Part shown: positions 1-7,015 of the stretch, piece after piece | Layout of the letters: the number at the start of each line of letters is the position of its first letter | Numbering within the stretch: position 1 is the first letter of the stretch | Program-made: the position numbers and the translations under genes | NCBI GenBank assembly: GCA_004552965.1 | Contig: SFMU01000062.1 | Location: 1 to 10,077 of the forward strand | Origin: Bacteroidales bacterium | GTDB lineage: Bacteria > Bacteroidota > Bacteroidia > Bacteroidales > UBA932 | DNA: 10,077 nucleotides | Direction of reading: 5' to 3' | The notes under the pieces: model-generated | What the model was told of the DNA's origin: nothing | The model's input: the letters and a program-made list of their open reading frames with translations, nothing else | Databases searched by the model: none

Positions 1-184
1 GCTCCTTCCCAGCGGTCAATGCGGCATTTGCTGCCGGAATATGCCCAAAGCAGCAGCAACAAGCAACTGACAATGAGAATACCTGCATCGACAAGGCTCT
101 TGCTATCGCCGAAGCCCCGTCGACAAGCCAGTCCGCGCCGAGGACAATGAGTCCCAGACCGGCCAGCAGTAGAATTATAGTCAT
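1..184 (-). pseudogene. CaxA-type calcium/sodium antiporter gene, internally deleted remnant
   Basis: Reading minus from ATG at 184, the first ~31 residues (MTIILLLAGLGLIVLGADWL, then VDGASAIARAL) match the N-terminal helix of CaxA/YrbG antiporters. The next expected block, the conserved membrane motif around GLTIVAFGTS/PE, is absent. From about position 90 the matching reading shifts frame: it gives DAGILIVSCLLLLLWAYSG then SKCRIDRWEG, which resembles the last helix and the RWEG tail of the same family. Full-length members have about 310-350 residues, so roughly 250 codons and both ion-binding repeats appear to be lost. The original frame stays open to the window edge but reads as unrelated sequence rich in cysteine after the junction. 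An intact protein would exchange calcium and sodium across the inner membrane; this remnant cannot. A mis-assembly collapsing the gene is the main alternative. Family match is from recognition, not a search. Confidence 0.7.
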
Positions 185-214
185 TGCTGATTCTCTGTTA
201 GTTGATTTCGACAA

Positions 215-232
215 GTTTCGCAGTTGCGAAAC
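215..232. promoter_or_regulatory. Perfect palindrome GTTTCGCA-GT-TGCGAAAC, possible operator
   Basis: This is an 18 bp inverted repeat with 8 bp arms and a two-base centre. It lies in the 111 bp gap between the antiporter remnant and the upstream small gene. No T-run follows on the minus strand, so it is a poor terminator. It overlaps the -7 element and expected start point of the promoter-like sequence at 228-258, which is where a repressor site would be expected. The role is inferred; the symmetry is directly visible. Confidence 0.45.
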
Positions 233-258
233 CTATGATATTGCTCAGCCATGGCCAA
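228..258 (-). promoter_or_regulatory. Possible promoter of the antiporter remnant
   Basis: On the minus strand TTG (258-256) is followed after exactly 20 bases by TAGGTTTC (235-228), which matches seven of eight positions of the Bacteroidetes -7 element TAnnTTTG. Transcription would begin about 35-40 bases before the ATG at 184. The -7 element overlaps the left arm of the palindrome at 215-232. Inference from pattern only. Confidence 0.35.
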
Positions 259-295
259 GATTGAAACCAGCCAGGCAATCTGAAGCAAGTTCTTT

Positions 296-700
296 CTAAA
301 TCAGCAACTTACAGAGAGAATGGATGTATCGTTCTGTGGAATATTCCCCTGAAGGAAACTGTTTCAGACCAGTCAGGAATGTATGGAAACTGTGTCTGCC
401 GATCACTTTTCCGTCCTTGATGACAAGGAAAGGAACTTTGCCCGAAGGCTGTACCCTGTGGCCGGAGTTCGTGGACCTGACAGAAGATGTGATGTTGTTG
501 TTCCCGCCGGTGAATCCCGTTGTGCAGGATGGGAGAATCCCGAAGGAATTGCTGTCATAATCCCACATGCCCGCATCCTGCTTGTCAGAGCAAATCACGG
601 AACGATCGGTGAGTGAACAGCAGACTTTCTCATCAATGGACAATCTGTCGCCGAAAGTGCAGGACAGAATCAACCCGATTATGACAAGAATAAGTTTCAT
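296..700 (-). CDS. Small exported cysteine-rich protein, unknown function
   Basis: A 134-residue protein that I do not recognise. Residues 1-17 form a short signal sequence with a hydrophobic core (LILVIIGLIL) followed by Ser-Cys at 13-14. Cys14 could be lipidated, although the residue pattern before it (Ile-Leu-Ser) is an imperfect lipobox; otherwise cleavage would follow nearby. The mature part has Cys at 27, 28, 37, 59 and 130, a Gly/Asn/Thr-rich middle (60-80) and a segment at 88-100 (KVPFLVIKDGKVI) that reads like two beta strands joined by a turn. That last part is loosely reminiscent of thioredoxin-fold proteins, but no CxxC is present, so I do not assign that fold. The likely site is the periplasm or outer membrane. 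It lies between the MFS gene and the antiporter remnant, all on the minus strand, with over 100 bp on both sides, so it is probably transcribed alone. No Shine-Dalgarno is seen before the ATG. Confidence 0.6.
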   Translation of the reverse strand: MKLILVIIGLILSCTFGDRLSIDEKVCCSLTDRSVICSDKQDAGMWDYDSNSFGILPSCTTGFTGGNNNITSSVRSTNSGHRVQPSGKVPFLVIKDGKVIGRHSFHTFLTGLKQFPSGEYSTERYIHSLCKLLI

Positions 701-714
701 GCTGTTCGTTTGGA

Positions 715-722
715 CAAATTTA
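715..722 (-). promoter_or_regulatory. Possible -7 promoter element (TAAATTTG)
   Basis: TAAATTTG on the minus strand fits TAnnTTTG and ends 14 bases before the ATG at 700. The expected -33 position reads GTG rather than TTG, so only half of the promoter signature is present. The resulting leader would be very short. Confidence 0.3.
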
Positions 723-782
723 CAAATAATCTATCGATAATTCACCCATTAAGTAATTCAAAAATCAACCTGTATCAGATTT

Positions 783-862
783 GAATATGATTTCCGAGGT
801 AATCATTTCTTCCGAATATGATCGTGAGCGATAAGCGAAAGCCCGGGGAATGCCCATATTCG
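783..862. repeat. Cluster of three GAATATG words with an inverted pair, in the gap after the MFS gene
   Basis: The 256 bp between the MFS gene and the small exported protein gene holds GAATATGAT at 783-791 and again at 814-822 (plus). CGAATATG at 813-820 also faces CATATTCG at 855-862, giving 8 bp inverted arms around a 34 base centre. A weak hairpin, ATGATT/AATCAT, lies at 787-806. No T-run makes any of these a convincing terminator for the MFS operon. Function unknown; the repeats are directly visible. Confidence 0.4.
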
Positions 863-956
863 ACGATTTTTATTATCTTGGCGGAAATCGGGCGCTTCGG
901 CACTCAGCAATAAACTGATGCAGAACCGCAAGGTCGTACCTGTCCCGCGGCCCGGC

Positions 957-2171
957 TTATGCTGAACCGCGGGATTTGTTCCGAAGGCCGGATGAAAGAA
1001 TATAGAACGGAATGGCAAGCAGCTGGCAGGCTGCGCTGACTGATGCCATCAGAGTCAGGTTCACATCATAGAGCGCTCCGAGAGTCCAACTGCCCAGGAA
1101 CCAGGCGACACCGAATGCAAGCGAGAATATTCCGAAACCCGTAGCCCTTGATGACTTGGGTGTCATATCGGTAACTGCCGCCTTGAGTATCGATTCCTGT
1201 GCGCCCATGCCTATCCCCCACATCACCACGCCCGCAATCAGGGTCAAGGAAGACTTGCCCAGGAAAACCAGGAAACTGAAGGGAGCCGAGACAATGGCTG
1301 ACACGACCAGTACCTTCATTCCCCATCGGTCATAAAGATAGCCGAAGAGAAGGGCAGCCACAGCATCGACGAGCATCGCGGCGCTGTACAACAGAGGAAG
1401 GACTTCTGCCGAGATGATGTCGGAAGCGGTTCTGCTGACGTGCATCGCGACTAGGGAATAGTCCAGGAAACCGAAAGCGAAAAGGCATATTCCCATAATA
1501 TACAGCACAAAACGCTTGTCTGCCTTCAAAGGGACATATTCCTTGGCATCAGGCTCGAAAAGCTCCGGATTGGGGAAGTTGCGTCTGGTTACAATCAGCA
1601 GCGCCAGGGTTATGATTGCAGGGACAGTGAGGGCAAGGAAACAGAAGCTGTAGCGCTCGAAAGTACTGCCTTCGGTCTTGAAAAGCATTATCACATAGAG
1701 AAGCAGCGGACCCAGAACAGCACCGAACTGATCCAGAAGTTCCTGCAGACCGAATGCCTTGCCGGCTCCCTCCTGTGATGCCGCGAAAGAAACGACAGTG
1801 TCCTTTGCCGGCTTCTTGATAGCCTTTCCTGCCTTCTGGATGACCAGCAACACGCATGCAGCTATCCAGCCGTTCTCCCCTACCAGAGCCAGGGCGGGAA
1901 TTGTAATCAGTTCCAGACAGTAGCCTGCCATGAGAATGGGCCAGTACTTACGTGTACGGTCAGCAAGACGACCAGAGACAATGCGCAATGAATATCCTGC
2001 CAGCTCTCCAAGCCCGGACACCAGGCCTATCGTCGCCGCGGAGACACCCATGAGAGAAAGGAAAGCGCCGCGAATACTCTCGGCGCTCTCTTTGGTCATA
2101 TCCGAAAACATGCTCACGATGCCGAACAGCAGGATAAACAGCATCGCGCGTGACATTGCTTTCTTCCTCAT
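957..2171 (-). CDS. Major facilitator superfamily transporter
   Basis: A 404-residue inner-membrane secondary transporter with about 12 hydrophobic segments, the normal size for the superfamily. The loop after the second helix carries the MFS motif A, GRLADRTRKY (67-76), and a degenerate second copy, GYLYDRWGMK, occurs at 277-286 in the C-terminal half. A charged cytoplasmic loop (196-219) separates the two halves. The N-terminal signature SDMTKESAESIRG (23-35) and the KAIKKPAKD block (116-124) place it in a branch of uncharacterised MFS_1 proteins; the substrate cannot be told from sequence. The ATG at 2171 lies 6 bases past the stop of the lipoprotein gene, so the two are almost certainly co-transcribed. 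AAGGAA spans that stop region as a plausible ribosome site. A second Met at residue 6 is a possible alternative start. Function as a transporter is secure; direction and ligand are not. Confidence 0.93.
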   Translation of the reverse strand: MRKKAMSRAMLFILLFGIVSMFSDMTKESAESIRGAFLSLMGVSAATIGLVSGLGELAGYSLRIVSGRLADRTRKYWPILMAGYCLELITIPALALVGENGWIAACVLLVIQKAGKAIKKPAKDTVVSFAASQEGAGKAFGLQELLDQFGAVLGPLLLYVIMLFKTEGSTFERYSFCFLALTVPAIITLALLIVTRRNFPNPELFEPDAKEYVPLKADKRFVLYIMGICLFAFGFLDYSLVAMHVSRTASDIISAEVLPLLYSAAMLVDAVAALLFGYLYDRWGMKVLVVSAIVSAPFSFLVFLGKSSLTLIAGVVMWGIGMGAQESILKAAVTDMTPKSSRATGFGIFSLAFGVAWFLGSWTLGALYDVNLTLMASVSAACQLLAIPFYILSSGLRNKSRGSA

Positions 2172-2177
2172 CGAAGT

Positions 2178-4652
2178 CTATTCCTTAAAACCGGACACAT
2201 CCTCCATCGATGTAGGGATCAGCTCATGAAGGTCACCATAGACTTCCATCACACCTTTGATCCAGGAAGTCTTGTGAGCAATCTTCTCGTCCTTGTAGAC
2301 GGCATGTCTGGTAACATATGTTGCAACCGTTTCTCCGTTTTCTCCGGTGAATCTGGTCGTGGTGGTCTTGTTGTTCACAACCCAGGTGGTGGCATCATCC
2401 GGTGCCGTAAGATTGCGGACCTTCACATACTGACCGAGATAATCCCGGCACTGATTGTCGGCGATTTCCGGAACGACGATCTCAGCCTTGCTGTCAGTCG
2501 GGAATATCATCGCCTTCTTGACCTGCGGGAGATTCTTGTAGAGGTCATAGGTGGCATATTTGAGGCTGACTATCACCTTTGTACCTACAGGAAGAGTCGC
2601 CTCCGTGTAGTCCTCACCCTTCAGGATGATTCCCGTTCCCGGTTCACCGGTGTTGTCGACCAGAGAAATGACCTGATACAATGCCCCGCCTTCGTTGTTG
2701 GCAGCGACATAACCCTTGACTGCAACAAGATCCGCAAGAGCCGCGCCCGATTCCATCGAGGCAAGCCTCTCATTCAATTCCTTGACCGTAATGGCTTTGC
2801 TCTCATCCGGACACTCCTCTTTCTCTGCAAACTCGATTGAAGTCACAAGAGTGTTGAGGTACTTGGTGTCAGATCCGGTAACTCCGATTGCATAACCAGT
2901 AACTATCACATTCCTGTCAAGATAGCTGGTCACGTTCAGGGAAGTGTTAGGATAGGAAAGCGAAGCTACGACATCCGTTCCATCGACAGCCACGTCATAG
3001 TGCCACTGATAGATATTGTCCTGATATGATGTCAGAAAACCCTTGTACTTCACATACTTGATGCAAGGAGCAGAGACATAGCCTTCAATATCGGCAGCGC
3101 CGAATTCTTCCGGTTCAGGATAGGACACACTTGCTGTACCTGTCTTTGTCACCTCCGAAGTCTCGCCGAACTGCTTGAGTCCGCCATAAACTGAAGTTGC
3201 ACCCTTGACGGTGACCACATCTCCGGTTTCCATTCCGTGGTTCTTCTTGAAAGTGAGAATGATTCCTGTATCATCCTTGACCAGGAAGCCCTTGGAGTGA
3301 GTGCCGACAACCGTTCCCTCAATCTGATAGACCTCATCGATTGGAGAGTCCAGTACCTTCGCGATGGAAGATGTCTCGACACTTTCCTCTTTGCCGAATT
3401 CGACAAGTTCACCACCGTTGCCTGAAACGAGCAGCACATCGTCGATTCGGTTGACGCTGCTCATCTTAGGTATAAATTTGATGTACAAGCTGTTGACTCC
3501 ATCCGGAAGGGTGAAGTCCACAGTGGCAAGCCTCCATTCACCAGGAACATCTTCTACCTCACCGAAGCTATAGTCCAGGGCCTGGGACCAGATTTCTCCG
3601 TCAGCAGAAAGGCGCACCTCGAAGTCAGACTTGATAAAGGCATTGGATGCGCCCTGTGAATAGCGCTGAGCTCCGAAACTGAGCCTGAGATTCTTTCCGG
3701 CAACTGCTATGTTGCCGATTGTCAGATGTGCAGGGGCGGTACTGAAGAAAATGTTGTTCTTTCCAGAACCGTCATATTGCGACAGATCACCCTTCGAAGA
3801 CTGGTTTGTACGACAGGACACGCTCTTGAAATCGTAGGTCACAGCTGACGCTCCGCTTCCCTTCTCGTTTTTCCAGCCTTCGAACTGGTCGAGATACGGC
3901 CACTGTCCCCCGTCGCCGAATGTCTGTGATGCCAGGTCCGCATCGAAGGTGTTGTAGTAGATCGCTCCATCAGGAACATCCTCCTGAGGGATGCCGTTAT
4001 CCTTAACCTCGACCGGGATGGTGTACATGTATGTCTTATAGGACCCGAACAGCCAGCCGGTGATGGTGACATTATGTTTCGAATATTTTGTCCTGAACTC
4101 TTCAGTCATGTAGTCCAGGCTTCCGACCACCGGACTTCCATCAATCTCAAGGTTTGTATAATTACCTGAAAGAAGGACAGTTCCGCTATATGTCACATAT
4201 TTGATGGAAGGATCAGACATATAGGCTTCTATCGCATCGGCATCCATCGGTTCGGGTGTCGGAAAAGCAACTGGAGCGGTGCCGGTCTTCTCCAGAGTAC
4301 ATCCGCTTCCGAACTGGATCAGACCGTTTCGGCTTGAGGTGGTTCCGGACACCTTAAGAAGGTCTCCTACCTGGAGATTATGTTCAGAACCTTTGAAAGC
4401 ATAGATATAGGAGCCCATCTGCTGAAGGAGAACTCCATTGGTGTTAGCTCCGACCACAAGCACGTTTTCAACTTCGAAAGTACCTCCGACCTCAGCTTTC
4501 AGCACATCGGCGATAGTAGTGCCTTCTGTCTGAGTGGGATCTTTTTCCTCCGGCAGGTCAGGATCGATCGGTTTTTCCTGTCCACATCCAAGTGCCAGAA
4601 CCGCAGCAAAGGAGACTGCTGCAAAACGGATCAAAAGTGATTTGAGTTTCAT
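2178..4652 (-). CDS. Large surface lipoprotein with duplicated OB-like (DUF5689-type) domains
   Basis: An 824-residue lipoprotein. Residues 1-22 are a signal peptide ending in the lipobox LALGC, with Cys23 the lipidation site, followed by a flexible acidic linker (GQEKPIDPDLPEEKD) that suggests export to the cell surface. Domain 1 (about 45-216) and domain 3 (about 426-608) are copies of one another: GDLLKVSGTTSSRNGLIQFG (96-115) matches GDVVTVKGATSVYGGLKQFG (477-496), and both continue with KTGTA, a Pro-Glu-rich link and IKYV.Y.G. Domain 2 (about 229-411) starts with YYNTFDADLASQTF and looks like a jelly-roll of the carbohydrate-binding kind. Domain 4 (about 619-821) is a more diverged OB-like module of DUF5689 type. 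No catalytic site is recognisable, so binding or scaffolding is likely. The frame is open back to 4838, but the lipobox and the promoter at 4679-4709 fix the start at 4652. It heads an operon with the MFS transporter. The domain name is from memory. Confidence 0.88.
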   Translation of the reverse strand: MKLKSLLIRFAAVSFAAVLALGCGQEKPIDPDLPEEKDPTQTEGTTIADVLKAEVGGTFEVENVLVVGANTNGVLLQQMGSYIYAFKGSEHNLQVGDLLKVSGTTSSRNGLIQFGSGCTLEKTGTAPVAFPTPEPMDADAIEAYMSDPSIKYVTYSGTVLLSGNYTNLEIDGSPVVGSLDYMTEEFRTKYSKHNVTITGWLFGSYKTYMYTIPVEVKDNGIPQEDVPDGAIYYNTFDADLASQTFGDGGQWPYLDQFEGWKNEKGSGASAVTYDFKSVSCRTNQSSKGDLSQYDGSGKNNIFFSTAPAHLTIGNIAVAGKNLRLSFGAQRYSQGASNAFIKSDFEVRLSADGEIWSQALDYSFGEVEDVPGEWRLATVDFTLPDGVNSLYIKFIPKMSSVNRIDDVLLVSGNGGELVEFGKEESVETSSIAKVLDSPIDEVYQIEGTVVGTHSKGFLVKDDTGIILTFKKNHGMETGDVVTVKGATSVYGGLKQFGETSEVTKTGTASVSYPEPEEFGAADIEGYVSAPCIKYVKYKGFLTSYQDNIYQWHYDVAVDGTDVVASLSYPNTSLNVTSYLDRNVIVTGYAIGVTGSDTKYLNTLVTSIEFAEKEECPDESKAITVKELNERLASMESGAALADLVAVKGYVAANNEGGALYQVISLVDNTGEPGTGIILKGEDYTEATLPVGTKVIVSLKYATYDLYKNLPQVKKAMIFPTDSKAEIVVPEIADNQCRDYLGQYVKVRNLTAPDDATTWVVNNKTTTTRFTGENGETVATYVTRHAVYKDEKIAHKTSWIKGVMEVYGDLHELIPTSMEDVSGFKE
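2181..2186 (-). promoter_or_regulatory. Ribosome binding site AAGGAA for the MFS gene
   Basis: AAGGAA lies 9 bases before the ATG at 2171 and overlaps the last codons of the lipoprotein gene. It is one of the few Shine-Dalgarno-like sites in this window and supports both the chosen start and translational coupling. Confidence 0.4.
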
Positions 4653-4678
4653 ATTCGATAACAGTTTAGAATCGGGCA

Positions 4679-4709
4679 CAAAGATAAACCATGCGCTTAC
4701 ACATTCCAA
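4679..4709 (-). promoter_or_regulatory. Consensus promoter of the lipoprotein-MFS operon
   Basis: On the minus strand TTG (4709-4707) is followed after 20 bases by TATCTTTG (4686-4679), an exact Bacteroidetes -33/-7 pair. It lies 26 bases upstream of the ATG at 4652 and rules out the longer upstream frame as coding. Confidence 0.8.
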
Positions 4710-4781
4710 CGAAATTGTACTTTTTTGATGGAATTGACAAAAGAAAGCAGGCAAAAATCCCGAGAGGATAAGTTCAGCTAT

Positions 4782-4849
4782 GAATATTCCGCAGGTCAGT
4801 CCCGTACTGAAATCCGTAAGCCAGGTGGCGATAAGCATTCAGAATATTC
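4782..4849. promoter_or_regulatory. Two GAATATTC palindromes 60 bp apart between divergent promoters
   Basis: GAATATTC occurs at 4782-4789 and 4842-4849 in the 269 bp divergent region. The second copy ends 4 bases before the -33 TTG of the DUF4954 promoter, a position suited to a regulator. Identity of any binding protein is unknown; the role is inferred. Confidence 0.35.
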
Positions 4850-4853
4850 AAGT

Positions 4854-4883
4854 TTGCAATTCGATTCCGATTTCGTATCTTTG
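4854..4883 (+). promoter_or_regulatory. Consensus promoter of the DUF4954 gene
   Basis: TTG (4854-4856) is followed after 19 bases by TATCTTTG (4876-4883), matching the Bacteroidetes housekeeping promoter. The -7 element ends 38 bases before the ATG at 4922, and the intervening leader is AT-rich with no Shine-Dalgarno site. Confidence 0.8.
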
Positions 4884-4921
4884 CCGCCAAATACAGGTTG
4901 TCACAATATTATACGTAAAAA

Positions 4922-6913
4922 ATGAAAACCTTTATGAAACTGACGGCGGAGCAGATCGCCGTCCTTGAGGCACAGTCGTGCCGTTGCGAGAACTGGTCCG
5001 AAGTGACCGTGGCTGAGGACTTCAATCCAAAGTATGTCCGCAACGTCAACTTTTCCGGCCAGGTCAGGCTGGGGTCTTTCAACAAAATTTTCACCCTTGC
5101 GGGAGGCATCAGGAAACATAGCGGAATTTACCACGCTACCCTGCACAATGTGATCGTGGGAGATGACTGCATGGTCGAGCATATCCGCAACTACATTGCC
5201 AACTACATCATCGGGGACGGGGCCTACATCGAGAATGTCACTGACCTGATTACCTACGGCGAGACTTCTTTCGGAAACGGGACGAAAGTCAGCGTGCTGA
5301 ACGAGACGGGAGGAAGGGAAGTTGCCATCCATGAGCACCTTTCCTCGCATGAAGCCTACATAACGGCGCTGTACAGGCACGACCAGAAACTCATTGATTC
5401 AATCAATGAATTGGTTTCCAAATATGTTGAATCCTCCAAATCAACCTTCGGTGTAATTGGGAAGAATGTCGAGATACTCGATGCGATGCACATTGTCAAT
5501 GTAAAGATCGGAGACAGCGCTAAAATCAAGGGTGCATCCAGACTGCGCAACGGAAGCATCGTATCCTGCGAGGAGGCACCGGTCAACATCGGGATGAACG
5601 TCATTGCGGACGATTTCATTGTCGAGAGCGGCTCTTCCATCACGGACGGGGTCACCCTGACGCGTTGCTTCGTGGGACAGGCGTGCGTACTCGGACACGG
5701 CTACAGTGCGTCCGATTCCCTGTTCTTCAGCAACTGTCAGGGGGAGAACGGTGAAGCATGCGCCCTGTTCGCAGGCCCTTACACGGTGACACATCACAAA
5801 TCGACCCTGCTTATCGCCGGAATGTTCTCATTCATGAATGCCGGTTCGGGCTCGAACCAGAGCAATCACATGTACAAGCTGGGCCCTATCCATCAGGGCA
5901 TTTTCGAGCGCGGTGCCAAGACGACTTCCGACTCCTATGTTCTCTATCCGGCAAAGATCGGAGCCTTCTCCCTCGTGATGGGAAGGCACGTCAACAATCC
6001 GGACACCAGCAACCTTCCATTCTCCTATCTCATCGAGCAACAAGGCGTGACTTACATCATTCCGGGAGTCAACCTCAAGTCGGTCGGCACTGTCAGGGAC
6101 GTCAGGAAATGGCCTTCCAGAGACAGGCGCAAGGACCCGCACAGGCTCGACCACATCAACTTCAACCATCTGAGCCCTTTTACGGTCCAGAAAATGTTCG
6201 AAGGCATCAGAATCCTCGAAATGCTGAAGGAGGCATCCGGAAACAGGGCCGACAACTACTATTACAAGAAATCCATAATCCGCAACGCGTCACTTCACAA
6301 GGGCTTGAAATATTACCAGACAGGAATCATCAAGTTCCTTGGCAATTCCTTCATTACACGCATCCAGGATGCAGACGTCAGTTCCGACGAAGGCTTGCGC
6401 CAGGCTCTTCGGCGTGACAATCCGGTCGGAGCCGGCCACTGGCTGGACATCTCCGGCCTGATCTGTCCGGCAAGCGAAATAGAGAAACTTTGCGACGACC
6501 TGACTGAAGGAAAAGTACGCGACCTCGTCGAGCTGGGAAGCAGGTTCGGGCAGATAGCCTCGGACTATTACAGTTACGAATGGACCTGGGCCTATGACGC
6601 CATCGAAAAGTTCTGGGGCTACGACCTTGCGAACATCACCCGTTCACAGGCCATCGACCTGATAAGTCAATGGAAGAATGCCGTCATATCCCTTGACAAA
6701 CTGATCTATGACGACGCCGGCAAGGAGTTCGAGCTTACCTCGATGACAGGCTTCGGAGTCGATGGAGACAAGGTCCGAAGGGATGCCGACTTCACAGCCG
6801 TACGCGGTGGCGGTTTCAATGAGAATCCTTTCGTGCTGGAGGTTCTCGACCATATGCGCCGCAAGGGAGAGTTGGGCGACAGAATGATAGCCAGGTTGGG
6901 CAGAAAAAAGTAA
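4922..6913 (+). CDS. DUF4954 family protein with left-handed beta-helix repeats
   Basis: A 663-residue cytosolic-looking protein with no signal peptide. It resembles the DUF4954 family, Bacteroidetes proteins of about 650 residues with no established function, so it appears full length. The N-terminal half contains hexapeptide-like turns such as IVGDDC, IIGDGA, SFGNGT, VIGKNV and KIGDSA (about 78-205), interrupted by a helical stretch near 142-172. These indicate a left-handed beta-helix like those of acyl- and nucleotidyl-transferases. The most distinctive block is 299-356, with MNAGSGSNQSNHMYKLGP and FERGAKTTSDSYVLYPAKIG, rich in Ser, Asn, His and Lys and a candidate active or ligand site. 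KWPSRDRR follows at 397-404. The C-terminal third is mainly helical. Start is the first ATG after the promoter; Met5 is an alternative. It has its own promoter and terminator, so it is a single-gene unit. A transferase role is only inference from the fold. Confidence 0.9.
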   Translation: MKTFMKLTAEQIAVLEAQSCRCENWSEVTVAEDFNPKYVRNVNFSGQVRLGSFNKIFTLAGGIRKHSGIYHATLHNVIVGDDCMVEHIRNYIANYIIGDGAYIENVTDLITYGETSFGNGTKVSVLNETGGREVAIHEHLSSHEAYITALYRHDQKLIDSINELVSKYVESSKSTFGVIGKNVEILDAMHIVNVKIGDSAKIKGASRLRNGSIVSCEEAPVNIGMNVIADDFIVESGSSITDGVTLTRCFVGQACVLGHGYSASDSLFFSNCQGENGEACALFAGPYTVTHHKSTLLIAGMFSFMNAGSGSNQSNHMYKLGPIHQGIFERGAKTTSDSYVLYPAKIGAFSLVMGRHVNNPDTSNLPFSYLIEQQGVTYIIPGVNLKSVGTVRDVRKWPSRDRRKDPHRLDHINFNHLSPFTVQKMFEGIRILEMLKEASGNRADNYYYKKSIIRNASLHKGLKYYQTGIIKFLGNSFITRIQDADVSSDEGLRQALRRDNPVGAGHWLDISGLICPASEIEKLCDDLTEGKVRDLVELGSRFGQIASDYYSYEWTWAYDAIEKFWGYDLANITRSQAIDLISQWKNAVISLDKLIYDDAGKEFELTSMTGFGVDGDKVRRDADFTAVRGGGFNENPFVLEVLDHMRRKGELGDRMIARLGRKK

Positions 6914-6941
6914 TTATGTCAGGGCAAACCCTAAGAAACAG

Positions 6942-6974
6942 TGTCGGATTTTCAGCGAATCCGGCATTTTTTTT
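6942..6974 (+). terminator. Rho-independent terminator after the DUF4954 gene
   Basis: A nine-pair stem (TGTCGGATT at 6942-6950 with AATCCGGCA at 6958-6966, one G-T wobble) with a seven-base loop is followed directly by eight T residues. It lies 28 bases past the stop codon at 6913, separating this gene from the small gene downstream. Confidence 0.88.
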
Positions 6975-7015
6975 GATTGATACCGCCTGTCGGAATGAAT
7001 GAGTATTCTATGAAT

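Noticed and set aside
771..910. Two short frames (30 codons minus from 857, 31 codons plus from 818) starting at GAATATG words
   Set aside because: They have no recognisable sequence, no promoter and no other support beyond the shared start word.
803..1018. 71-residue minus-strand frame overlapping the MFS C-terminus
   Set aside because: The overlap with the MFS gene and low-complexity basic composition indicate a shadow frame.
2226..2840. 204-residue open frame on the plus strand opposite the lipoprotein gene
   Set aside because: It is an antisense shadow of well-supported coding sequence, with no promoter or recognisable domain.
4653..4838. 62-residue N-terminal extension of the lipoprotein frame
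   Set aside because: The consensus promoter (4679-4709) lies inside it, and the lipobox signal peptide begins precisely at the Met encoded at 4652.
4725..4968. Short plus-strand open frames in the divergent intergenic region
   Set aside because: They cross the DUF4954 promoter and run into its coding region in another frame, with no conserved features.
5758..6417. 219-residue plus-strand open frame inside the DUF4954 gene
   Set aside because: Its composition (many Arg, Gln and His) is typical of a shifted frame in a GC-balanced gene, and the DUF4954 frame is fully conserved-looking.
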